Below are positions 1 through 6,483 of a stretch of DNA of 7,006 bases, in pieces (within the stretch, counting starts at the first letter, position 1; every line of letters begins with the position of its first letter). The notes beneath the pieces were generated by a model. That model was not told where the DNA came from. It worked only from the letters and a program-made list of their open reading frames with translations, and ran no database searches. Origin of the DNA: Phototrophicales bacterium. Its GTDB lineage: Bacteria > Chloroflexota > Anaerolineae > Aggregatilineales > Phototrophicaceae. Both the position numbers and the translations under genes were made by a program. The stretch spans positions 1 through 7,006 of the forward strand of contig PGTJ01000130.1 of NCBI GenBank assembly GCA_002794515.1, read 5' to 3'.

Positions 1-33
1 ATCCTCAATTTTCTGTATATAAAGAGCGCAGAT

Positions 34-64
34 TTTACACTCGTATTACAATAGGTCGTATAAC
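34..64 (+). promoter_or_regulatory. Possible weak promoter for the dGTPase gene
   Basis: A TTTACA hexamer at 34-39 and a TATAAC hexamer at 59-64 resemble -35 and -10 boxes (5 of 6 matches each). The 19 bp spacer is longer than the preferred 17 bp. Transcription would start near 71, leaving an 18-nt leader that begins just before the ribosome binding site. The region is AT-rich and chance matches are easy, so this is only a candidate. A promoter further upstream, outside the window, is equally possible. Confidence 0.3.
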
Positions 65-88
65 AGGCAATAGAGGGGGAGAACGTTT

Positions 89-1240
89 ATGTATTATACA
101 CGACAAAAATTAGAAGACTTAGAAGCACAAGTACTTGCACCATACGCATTAAAAAGCAAAGACAGCCGTGGTAGACTCCATCATGAACATGAGCCGAATT
201 ATCGCACTGTGTTCCAGCGCGATAGAGACCGTATTGTTCATTCGGCGGCATTTCGGCGGTTAGAATATAAAACACAGGTATTTGTCAATGATGCGGGTGA
301 TTATTACCGCACACGGCTCACACATACGCTTGAGGTGGCACAAATTGGACGCACCATTGCTCGCGCATTGGGTGTGAATGAAGATTTGGTCGAGGTGATT
401 TGTTTGGCACATGATTTGGGACATCCCCCATTTGGTCATGCAGGCGAAGGGGTCTTGAATGCACTCATGAAAGATCATGGTGGGTTTAATCATAACCACC
501 AAAGTTATCGTGTGGTGACAGAGCTAGAACGGCGCTATCCCAAATGGAAAGGCTTAAACCTGACTTACGAGACATTAGAAGGTATCGCCAAACACGAAAC
601 AGAATACGACATCAGCGAAGCAATGGGGCTGAATATCGCTACACGGGGCAGTTTAGAGGCACAAATTGCCAATATCGCTGATGAATTGGCATATAATGCC
701 CATGACCTTGATGATGGATTGCTGTCTGGATTAATTCACCAAGACCAATTACAAGAATTGGAATTATGGCGCATGTTATGTGATCGACTGGGTTGGCACG
801 GCGGGCGCATGGATGAGATCACACGACATCGGTTTATCCGCGAACAAATCGGCTTACAGGTGGATGATGTGGTTAACCAGACGGAACGTAATATCATCGC
901 CCATAACATCCAGACGCCGATGGATGCCCAAAATCATCCTGCCAATATTGTTGCACATAGCGATACTTTTATCACCTTAAATAAGGCACTCAAGACATTT
1001 TTGTATCAGAACATGTATTATCATCATACGGTGGTGCGAATGTCTCGGCGGGCAGACCGCATTTTGACAGAAGTATTCAATAGTTATATCGCCGAACCAC
1101 GTCAATTACCCAATGAATATCGGGTATGGTTAGAAGAACAACCCGTTCATCGTGTGGTGACGGATTATATTGCCAGCCTGACCGACAGAAGCGCCCAACA
1201 AGAGTATCGGCGTTTATTTGATTCTTTGACGGCACTTTGA
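89..1240 (+). CDS. dgt: HD-domain deoxyguanosinetriphosphate triphosphohydrolase (dGTPase family)
   Basis: This 383-residue cytoplasmic enzyme should hydrolyse dNTPs (dGTP in the classic case) to deoxynucleoside plus triphosphate, so it controls the dNTP pool. The HD metal site is intact: H79 (RLTHTLEV), H108-D109 (CLAHDLGHPPFGH) and D198 (ADELAYNAHD). By motif alignment these match H167, H206/D207 and D311 of SAMHD1, and Y202 and D206 match its Y315 and D319. The N-terminal RTVFQRDRDRIVHSAAFRRLEYKTQVF (residues 39-65) is also typical of the family. The length suits the shorter bacterial forms. The start at 89 is supported by a GAGGGGGAG ribosome binding site (73-81) about 8 nt upstream. Next on the same strand, 66 bp away, is a kinase gene that appears to have its own promoter, so the two need not form an operon. 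Substrate preference among dNTPs cannot be read from sequence, and the symbol is given at family level. Confidence 0.95.
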   Translation: MYYTRQKLEDLEAQVLAPYALKSKDSRGRLHHEHEPNYRTVFQRDRDRIVHSAAFRRLEYKTQVFVNDAGDYYRTRLTHTLEVAQIGRTIARALGVNEDLVEVICLAHDLGHPPFGHAGEGVLNALMKDHGGFNHNHQSYRVVTELERRYPKWKGLNLTYETLEGIAKHETEYDISEAMGLNIATRGSLEAQIANIADELAYNAHDLDDGLLSGLIHQDQLQELELWRMLCDRLGWHGGRMDEITRHRFIREQIGLQVDDVVNQTERNIIAHNIQTPMDAQNHPANIVAHSDTFITLNKALKTFLYQNMYYHHTVVRMSRRADRILTEVFNSYIAEPRQLPNEYRVWLEEQPVHRVVTDYIASLTDRSAQQEYRRLFDSLTAL

Positions 1241-1254
1241 ATGGCGACTATAAT
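1226..1254 (+). promoter_or_regulatory. Near-consensus sigma-70-type promoter for kinase 1
   Basis: TTGACG at 1226-1231 (5 of 6 matches to the -35 consensus) is followed by a 17 bp spacer and a perfect TATAAT at 1249-1254. The -35 box lies inside the last codons of the dGTPase gene and the -10 box just after its stop codon. The predicted transcription start is near 1261, giving a leader of about 46 nt before the ATG at 1307. This implies that kinase 1 can be transcribed independently of the dGTPase gene. Confidence 0.7.
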
Positions 1255-1306
1255 TGACATATCAACTGGATTATGTAAGCCCTATCAGCACAAGGGATAG
1301 ATACGC

Positions 1307-2674
1307 ATGTCATCTGAAACAATTTTGAATAATCGCTATCGGTTGGTCTCGCAATTGGCATCGGGCGGGATGGCGGTGGTGTATAAGGCGATAGACCAAT
1401 CATTGGGGCGTACCGTTGCCATCAAAATTTTGCGCCCAAGCCTGACAGTCGACCCCATCTTTGTAGCGCGGTTTCAGAACGAAGCGCGAAGCATCGCCAA
1501 CCTGGCGCATCCAAATATCGTCACGGTACATGATGTTGGTAGCCAAGGTCCGACACATTATATCGTCATGGAATTGGTAGATGGTTCTGACCTAAAAAAT
1601 ATGATTCGGGCGCGAGGTGCATTGCCATTAGATAAAACGCTCAGATTTGGTATCGAAATTTGTGCTGGGCTCGGATTTGCCCATCGGGCAGGGATTGTTC
1701 ATGCCGATGTGAAGCCCCAAAATGTGTTGCTCACCAAAAACGAAATTGTCAAAATCACCGATTTTGGCATTGCTCAAGCATGGAGCGATACCCAACCGCA
1801 ACAACGCGAGTCGGTGGTATGGGGTAGCCCACATTATTTTGCCCCAGAGCAAGCACAAGGCGAAAAGCCAACCGCCGCCGCCGATGTGTATTCGATAGGC
1901 ATTGTGTTGTTCGAGATGCTCACAGGGCGCTTACCTTACGTGGGGACGAATCAACAAGAATTAGCTCTGGCGCATATTCGTAATCCTGTCCCATTGGCGA
2001 GTGATGTTAATCCTAATGTGCCGAAAGAATTAGCCGAAATTGTGCGGAAGGTGATGGATAAAGAGCCGAATAATCGGTATCGTACTGCCGACCAACTGGG
2101 ACAGGTGTTGATTGCCTTCAAAGAACGGTATGAATCAGGGGGAACATCGAAAAAAGTAACGGGATCATCAGGCAATTTTTCGCCCGATATGACCACCCCC
2201 AGCCAAAAATTAACATCACCACAGCCCCCACCACAATCGACCATGCCATCGGGGTCTGTATCACCAATATCCAATAACCAGCCATCACAACCGAATTATT
2301 CGCAACCACCACAACCGACAGGGTTGCCCACACAACGCGTGAACATTGTGCCAGAAGCGCCACGTCCACCATCGCAATCGGCATCTAATAAGGGGGTGCC
2401 TATAGACCCGCGTGTTGGAAATGTCTACGTTGGTGGAGCGCAATGGCAAAATGCCCAACAAGTCCAAAACATTCCCGCTCCACAACCCAATGTCGGGACT
2501 GTGCGCCCACCCGCGCCACGCCCAATGACCGCGCAACCGCGTGGGCGCGAATATGAAGCCGATATGCCAAAAGTCTGGGATACGGTCACGGTCGTTTTGG
2601 CATTCTTGGCGTTTATGTCTGTGGTGTGTTTAGTGCCACTTTATCTAATTGTCATCACGGCGCGTCTCGGATGA
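1307..2674 (+). CDS. Membrane-anchored Ser/Thr protein kinase with HAD catalytic loop (kinase 1)
   Basis: This 455-residue protein has a PknB-type (Hanks) kinase domain at about residues 10-273. Visible motifs are the Gly-rich loop LASGGMAVVYKA (17-28; first Gly replaced by Ala), K40 (VAIK), alphaC Glu59, catalytic D134, K136 and N139, DFG 152-154, APE 179-181, D193 and R257. The catalytic loop reads H132-A133-D134, so the HRD arginine is missing. The activation segment (155-178) lacks the usual TxxxGT threonines; S169 and S174 stand there instead. Residues 280-420 are a low-complexity Pro/Gln/Ser linker, followed by a hydrophobic helix (about 426-450) and only TARLG. This suggests a tail-anchored cytoplasmic kinase with no outside sensor. 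An AAGGGA ribosome binding site (1292-1297) supports the start. The gene ends 30 bp inside the 3' end of convergent kinase 2. Since the ATP and metal-binding residues remain, it is probably active. The substrate is unknown. Confidence 0.93.
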   Translation: MSSETILNNRYRLVSQLASGGMAVVYKAIDQSLGRTVAIKILRPSLTVDPIFVARFQNEARSIANLAHPNIVTVHDVGSQGPTHYIVMELVDGSDLKNMIRARGALPLDKTLRFGIEICAGLGFAHRAGIVHADVKPQNVLLTKNEIVKITDFGIAQAWSDTQPQQRESVVWGSPHYFAPEQAQGEKPTAAADVYSIGIVLFEMLTGRLPYVGTNQQELALAHIRNPVPLASDVNPNVPKELAEIVRKVMDKEPNNRYRTADQLGQVLIAFKERYESGGTSKKVTGSSGNFSPDMTTPSQKLTSPQPPPQSTMPSGSVSPISNNQPSQPNYSQPPQPTGLPTQRVNIVPEAPRPPSQSASNKGVPIDPRVGNVYVGGAQWQNAQQVQNIPAPQPNVGTVRPPAPRPMTAQPRGREYEADMPKVWDTVTVVLAFLAFMSVVCLVPLYLIVITARLG

Positions 2675-4432
2675 TGCCTCTGGTGTGGTGTTTTCTTCGC
2701 CAGTCATCGAGTCCACACCTGTCATGGAATCCACACCCGTCATCGAGTCAGTCATGGCACGAGTGGCTTCCATGACCTGATACCTTGTGATGAAGACATC
2801 GGTTTTGCTCTCTTCTGTAGAGGCGACATAAATGCCAATTTTGCCCGATTCAATCGTCTCGTCTGTGAGCATAACAACTTGAACACCGTTGACATAACCC
2901 GTTAATGAATTTTGATGCACCTCAATTTCAAGCGTATTCATATTGCCAATGGGCATCACTGCCTCATTGCGTGTCCATGTTTCGCCCGCATCACGTAATT
3001 CTATCCATTGCCCATCCTGACGTACCCAAATGCTGAAGCGCCCCAATCCATCTACTGCAAACACATTGTAATTATTTTCATCTATGTATCGAAAAATAAT
3101 GCCGTAGCCACTGGCGGGTGAACTGCCTGTATTCAGCATCCCATTTAATTGGATGATGAAATTTGTGTATGGCGTATTGGTGTTGAATATACTGGCGATT
3201 GCTTGACGGTTGCGGTTATTGGTGATGTGATACCCCTCTGATGTGATTTGTCTGATAAGACCTGCACTATTGTCTTGTGGCAAGCGTGTAGCGAATTCAT
3301 CTCGAAAATCGGTCACGAAATATTCGGGATTTTGTATGGCTATATCTGATACTGGGGCAGAGGTATTGCGTGATAGCATCCCTAACACAACAATTGCCAA
3401 AATCAGGCTTAGACCAAGTGCTAATATCATCAACACCCCTCTGCTGGTTGGTTTGGGGATGGTGATAGATAAGGTTTGTGTTTTCGATTTTATATCCAGA
3501 TTTTTTGTAGGTGATATGATTTTATCTGATGGCTTGGTTATGTTATCTGGCATATTTTCGGCTTCGGTCGGTTCGCCCTTAAATGCCCGTCTGAGGTCAT
3601 CTAAGAAAGAATCGGCGGTTTGATAGCGATTTTCGGGTTGTTTGTTCAATACCCGCATGATCACCGAATCGAGTTGCTGATTATGGATAAAATCATAATG
3701 AGATAGTGACGGGACGGGTTCTGTCATGTGTTTGAGCAAGACCGACAATGTGCCATCATCGATGAATGGTGGATGCCCGACCAACATTTCGTATAAAACG
3801 ATGCCCAGTGCATAAATATCACTACGACTATCTACGGTTGCGCCTGTCGCTTGTTCTGGAGACATATAGGCAGGTGTGCCAACTGTTGTCCCCTCTTGGG
3901 TAAATTGTGTTCCTTGCACCATGCGGGCGATGCCGAAATCGGTTAATATGGCACGACCATCTGGATTGATGATGATATTAGCGGGTTTAATATCGCGGTG
4001 AATCATGCCTTTATCATGGGCATATTGTAAGGCACTGCATAAATCGGTCATGATGGTCAATATACGTTCATGAGAGATCAGAGTCTCTTGTGTTTTATGT
4101 TCTTCCAAAATATCGCGTAGCGATTTGCCTTTAAGCAACGACATGACCATATAACACACATTTTCATCACCTTTTTGTGCCGTGGCATAATCGTATACTT
4201 GGACAATGTTGGGATGATTCAACGTGGCGATAAGTCGCGCTTCGCGTTCAAAGCGCTCTTTGAACATCGGATCATCGGCGAGGTGTTCGTGCAATACTTT
4301 GATAGCCACTTCGCGTCCGAGATTAGTATCATATCCTAGGTAAACTCGTGCCATGCCCCCTGTGCCGATTCTTTGGCGCAGTTCATATCGTTGATTAAAG
4401 ATTTGGCTAATTGTATCTTTCGAGTCGCCCAT
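2645..4432 (-). CDS. Transmembrane receptor-like Ser/Thr protein kinase with ConA-like extracytoplasmic domain (kinase 2)
   Basis: This 595-residue protein starts with a complete PknB-type kinase domain (about 16-285): Gly loop RIGTGGMARVYLG (21-33), K45, alphaC Glu64, HRD 145-147, K149, N152, DFG 165-167, activation-loop T182/T183 before G185-T186, SPE 191-193, D205 and R269. A charged linker (286-330) leads to one transmembrane helix (about 333-353). Residues 370-555 form a beta-rich domain (GYGIIFRYIDENNYNVFAVD, then LEIEVHQNSLTGYVNGVQV). This resembles ConA-like lectin/glucanase folds of the DUF1080/LamG type and would lie outside the membrane as a ligand sensor. There are no PASTA repeats. 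The C-terminus carries three DSMTGV-type hexapeptides and an acidic/Thr tail. The start has an AGGGG Shine-Dalgarno-like sequence (4437-4441), rather close to the ATG. A terminator upstream means the gene needs its own promoter within 4433-4510. A TAAAAT hexamer at 4461-4466 is a possible -10 box, but no good -35 box was found. The fold assignment is by pattern only. Confidence 0.93.
   Translation of the reverse strand: MGDSKDTISQIFNQRYELRQRIGTGGMARVYLGYDTNLGREVAIKVLHEHLADDPMFKERFEREARLIATLNHPNIVQVYDYATAQKGDENVCYMVMSLLKGKSLRDILEEHKTQETLISHERILTIMTDLCSALQYAHDKGMIHRDIKPANIIINPDGRAILTDFGIARMVQGTQFTQEGTTVGTPAYMSPEQATGATVDSRSDIYALGIVLYEMLVGHPPFIDDGTLSVLLKHMTEPVPSLSHYDFIHNQQLDSVIMRVLNKQPENRYQTADSFLDDLRRAFKGEPTEAENMPDNITKPSDKIISPTKNLDIKSKTQTLSITIPKPTSRGVLMILALGLSLILAIVVLGMLSRNTSAPVSDIAIQNPEYFVTDFRDEFATRLPQDNSAGLIRQITSEGYHITNNRNRQAIASIFNTNTPYTNFIIQLNGMLNTGSSPASGYGIIFRYIDENNYNVFAVDGLGRFSIWVRQDGQWIELRDAGETWTRNEAVMPIGNMNTLEIEVHQNSLTGYVNGVQVVMLTDETIESGKIGIYVASTEESKTDVFITRYQVMEATRAMTDSMTGVDSMTGVDSMTGEENTTPEASSETRRDDN
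2696..2749 (-). repeat. Three tandem 18-bp units encoding DSMTGV hexapeptides
   Basis: Three consecutive 18-bp units (2732-2749, 2714-2731, 2696-2713) encode DSMTGV, DSMTGV and DSMTGE at residues 562-579 of kinase 2. Units 1 and 2 differ only at third codon positions. The repeat is in frame, so copy-number changes would lengthen or shorten the tail without breaking the frame. It lies beyond the ConA-like domain in a flexible, Ser/Thr-rich C-terminus. Confidence 0.9.
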
Positions 4433-4510
4433 ATCGCCCCTGTTTGCTAAATTGTGGCTAATTTTATGCTATATCGAAGATATTGGTTATCTGGTTCTTA
4501 CCTAATTCAG

Positions 4511-4542
4511 AAAAAAACAGAGGGGTCTGAAACCCCTCTGTT
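4511..4542 (-). terminator. Rho-independent terminator of the LysM protein gene
   Basis: On the minus strand an 11-bp GC-rich stem (arms 4532-4542 and 4516-4526, core CAGAGGGG/CCCCTCTG) closes a 5-nt loop and is followed by a run of seven T (complement of A 4511-4517; the last two pair in the stem). It begins 25 bp after the stop codon at 4568. On the plus strand the hairpin is not followed by a T tract, so it works in one direction. It should insulate kinase 2, which lies downstream on the same strand. Confidence 0.92.
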
Positions 4543-4567
4543 CTATCGGCGATATGACACGAAAAGA

Positions 4568-6292
4568 TTATGGTGTGGTGACGATGGGCGTGGTTTCGGG
4601 TTGGACGACTGGCACAACTTCCATTGAACTGGTATTCGGTGATGTTGTGGTATTGGTCGTTGTTGTTGTCGTTGGAGGTGCGGTCACCGTAGTTTTATTG
4701 ATGGATTGTACAGTGTTGAACACAGGGCGCAATGACCCATTTGGCGCGATAAGGCTGGTATAGCATAATTCGACCAATGCCTGACCTGCACGGCTTTGGC
4801 ATCCATTCAGATTATCAATGAACATCGGTCCGACATAATTGAGCGCATTACCAATCTCGAAGGCGCGTGGGACATAAATAGCTTGTTCCGTCAGGCTGGT
4901 ATACGACACAAAAATGTTAATTTGGCTGGGCGGGGCGGTGTCTTCGCTTGTACCCCAACCGAATTTCGTCACCCAAAGGGGTTTGTTGCTAACGTTATAT
5001 TTGACCATCAAGGCACGATAGGCTTCGATGTTGTTACGGAAGTAGAACACTTCATCTTCATAATGCGTCAGAACGCCAATCGGTTGCTCGCAACATGTAG
5101 CATCAGGTGGATTTGCCCAACCGCCCGGATGCACACCGAACGCATCTACTAAATCTGTACCACGACGAGAGAGGAGTGTCTCGAAAAAGATGCGATCGTT
5201 AATCGCATTCACACGGTCATTGAAACGTGTCGGCGCTAATCCCGCAGAGACGACAATTGCCGCATCATCTACGGCTGTCAGGGCTTGAGACGCACCGCGC
5301 AACAATTCAATATAATCGGTATCGCACATCCGACGGTTGCAATTCCAATTACGGCGCAAATTCGGCTCATTCCAAATTTCGTAGGCATCTACAACACCTT
5401 TGTATTTGGTAGCGATAGCTGTGACGAAATTGTTGAAATCGGCTAAATCGCGTGGTGGTCCGTTTTCATCTTGGCTATCTCTCGCCCATGCTGGCGCATT
5501 GGTCAGCGTGAGCAAGATTTTCACACCTGCGTTATTCAATGCGCTAATGGCGGTGTCGAGGTCGCCGTATACAATCTGACCTTTTGTCTGTTCTAATTCG
5601 CGCCAACTCACCAAAATTTTAACCCATTGTACATCGAGTTCATCCACCCGTTGGACAATTTCGCTGATCGGTTGTCCATCAATAAAAATCTCAATGCCAT
5701 AGGCAAACGTGTCGGGGGGCATCGTTTCTACGGCAGTAGATGGTTGGCTGACGACTGGTGTTGCTTGGGTAGTGGCTTGTGGTTGGGCAGGGGTGGATGT
5801 GCCAGTAGTGGGCAAATTAATCACCTGTCCGACATAAACAATATTCGGGTTGGTGATATTCCGATTGACCGCCAAAATGGCGGCAACAGTGGTATTGAAG
5901 CGAGCCGCTATCCGACCTAATGAATCACCACGTTGGACGGTATATGTTTGCCCACTGGGTTGTGGGGTTGGTGTGATAGGAGCAGGGATGGTTGGGGCAG
6001 GGGTGACGGTCGATGATGTGGGAATTCGCAATGTTTGTCCCACATAAATCAGGCGTGGATTAGCGATGCCATTCTCTGCGGCAAGTGCTTGATACGTTGT
6101 CCCGAAACGGATAGCAATCCGAAACAGGTTATCGCCAGCTTGTACCACATAAGTCCGCTGTGCAGGGACAGGTGTTGGTGTGGTGGTTGGGGCGGGTGTG
6201 GGCGTAGCAGTTTGTGCAGATACGGTGCTAATCGCTAACATTAATAATATAAAGGTTAAACTCCATAAAACTGCGATTCGGCTTTGTCGCAT
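4568..6292 (-). CDS. Secreted protein with two LysM domains and a GH-A-like glycosidase barrel
   Basis: The 574-residue product has a signal peptide (1-26, cleavage likely after VSA), then two LysM glycan-binding modules at 47-90 (YVVQAGDNLFRIAIRFGTT) and 116-160 (YTVQRGDSLGRIAARFNTT), joined by Pro/Thr-rich linkers. Residues about 197-530 look like a clan GH-A TIM barrel: LTLTNAPAWAR (261-271), the acid/base motif YEIWNEPNL with E309, VDAFGVHPGG (382-390) and LWVTKFGWGT (439-448). In related enzymes the last motif usually has the nucleophile Glu where K443 stands here, so hydrolysis may be lost. Six cysteines (318, 323, 400, 401, 498, 510) could form disulfides. A Thr-rich tail (533-574) ends the protein. 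There is no sortase motif or membrane anchor, so the LysM modules probably hold it to the wall. The frame stays open up to an ATG at 6376, but the start at 6292 has a strong ribosome binding site and directly precedes the signal peptide. Confidence 0.92.
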   Translation of the reverse strand: MRQSRIAVLWSLTFILLMLAISTVSAQTATPTPAPTTTPTPVPAQRTYVVQAGDNLFRIAIRFGTTYQALAAENGIANPRLIYVGQTLRIPTSSTVTPAPTIPAPITPTPQPSGQTYTVQRGDSLGRIAARFNTTVAAILAVNRNITNPNIVYVGQVINLPTTGTSTPAQPQATTQATPVVSQPSTAVETMPPDTFAYGIEIFIDGQPISEIVQRVDELDVQWVKILVSWRELEQTKGQIVYGDLDTAISALNNAGVKILLTLTNAPAWARDSQDENGPPRDLADFNNFVTAIATKYKGVVDAYEIWNEPNLRRNWNCNRRMCDTDYIELLRGASQALTAVDDAAIVVSAGLAPTRFNDRVNAINDRIFFETLLSRRGTDLVDAFGVHPGGWANPPDATCCEQPIGVLTHYEDEVFYFRNNIEAYRALMVKYNVSNKPLWVTKFGWGTSEDTAPPSQINIFVSYTSLTEQAIYVPRAFEIGNALNYVGPMFIDNLNGCQSRAGQALVELCYTSLIAPNGSLRPVFNTVQSINKTTVTAPPTTTTTTNTTTSPNTSSMEVVPVVQPETTPIVTTP

Positions 6293-6300
6293 AACAGTTG

Positions 6301-6307
6301 CTCCTTC
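6301..6307 (-). promoter_or_regulatory. Ribosome binding site fixing the LysM protein start
   Basis: GAAGGAG on the minus strand lies 8 nt upstream of the ATG at 6292. This strong Shine-Dalgarno match, together with the signal peptide beginning MRQSRIAVLW, decides for this start over the in-frame ATG 84 bp further upstream at 6376. Confidence 0.85.
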
Positions 6308-6320
6308 AAGTTGCAAAACT

Positions 6321-6339
6321 CGGTTTAACTCGTTAACCG
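6321..6339. promoter_or_regulatory. Imperfect inverted repeat upstream of the LysM protein gene, operator-like
   Basis: CGGTTTA (6321-6327) and TTAACCG (6333-6339) form an inverted repeat with one mismatch around a 5-bp centre. It lies 29 bp upstream of the LysM protein start, within the likely leader or promoter. No matching regulator is known, and the short arms could be chance. Confidence 0.2.
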
Positions 6340-6373
6340 TCAATGATAGACCCAGATTGACTTTTACGCTACT

Positions 6374-6393
6374 CAAAATGATAACTTATTTTG
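6374..6393. promoter_or_regulatory. AT-rich dyad in the divergent intergenic region
   Basis: CAAAAT (6374-6379) and ATTTTG (6388-6393) are perfect 6-bp inverted arms around an 8-bp centre. A further ATTTTG occurs at 6407-6412, 19 bp from the second arm. The site lies between the two divergent genes and could bind a regulator of either. In AT-rich sequence such dyads are common, so confidence is low. Confidence 0.2.
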
Positions 6394-6401
6394 TCGATAA
6401 A

Positions 6402-6430
6402 AGCACATTTTGATGAAGTCGTGTTATAAT
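6402..6430 (+). promoter_or_regulatory. Extended -10 promoter for the DUF2207 gene
   Basis: TGTTATAAT at 6422-6430 is a perfect TATAAT preceded by the TGn extension. The hexamer 17 bp upstream, AGCACA at 6402-6407, matches the -35 consensus at only 3 of 6 positions. This is usual for extended -10 promoters, which depend less on the -35 box. The start of transcription would be near 6437, about 47 nt before the ATG. Confidence 0.6.
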
Positions 6431-6483
6431 AAGTACCAGTTTAGTAAGGTTTACTCACACACCTGCTAAGGATAAAAAAGCGA

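Noticed and set aside
3..113. An open frame from the window edge to a TAG at 111-113 on the plus strand, perhaps the end of an upstream gene.
   Set aside because: Only about 36 codons are visible, with no recognisable motif, and it overlaps the well-supported dGTPase start. Another frame is also open from the edge to 54, so an open frame here proves nothing.
1951..2536. Several minus-strand open frames (for example 1951-2274, 2118-2384, 2285-2536) opposite the kinase 1 linker.
   Set aside because: They arise from the low-complexity Pro/Gln-rich coding sequence on the other strand, have biased compositions and no known domains.
2652..2697. Hairpin TCATC/GATGA in the kinase overlap followed by a short T-rich stretch as a terminator.
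   Set aside because: The stem is only 5 bp with a 13-nt loop, and the T-rich stretch (2691-2697) lies 16 nt beyond the stem.
3243..3623. A 126-codon plus-strand open frame opposite kinase 2.
   Set aside because: It is fully antisense to well-conserved coding sequence across the linker and transmembrane region and shows no domain signal.
6293..6376. N-terminal extension of the LysM protein from an ATG at 6376.
   Set aside because: It would add 28 residues before a typical signal peptide, while a strong GAAGGAG ribosome binding site sits 8 nt before the ATG at 6292.
4554..6413. Plus-strand open frames opposite the LysM protein gene, including 4554-4763 rich in Val and Gly.
   Set aside because: They mirror the Thr/Pro-rich linkers and tail on the minus strand; the composition comes from the repeats, not from a protein.
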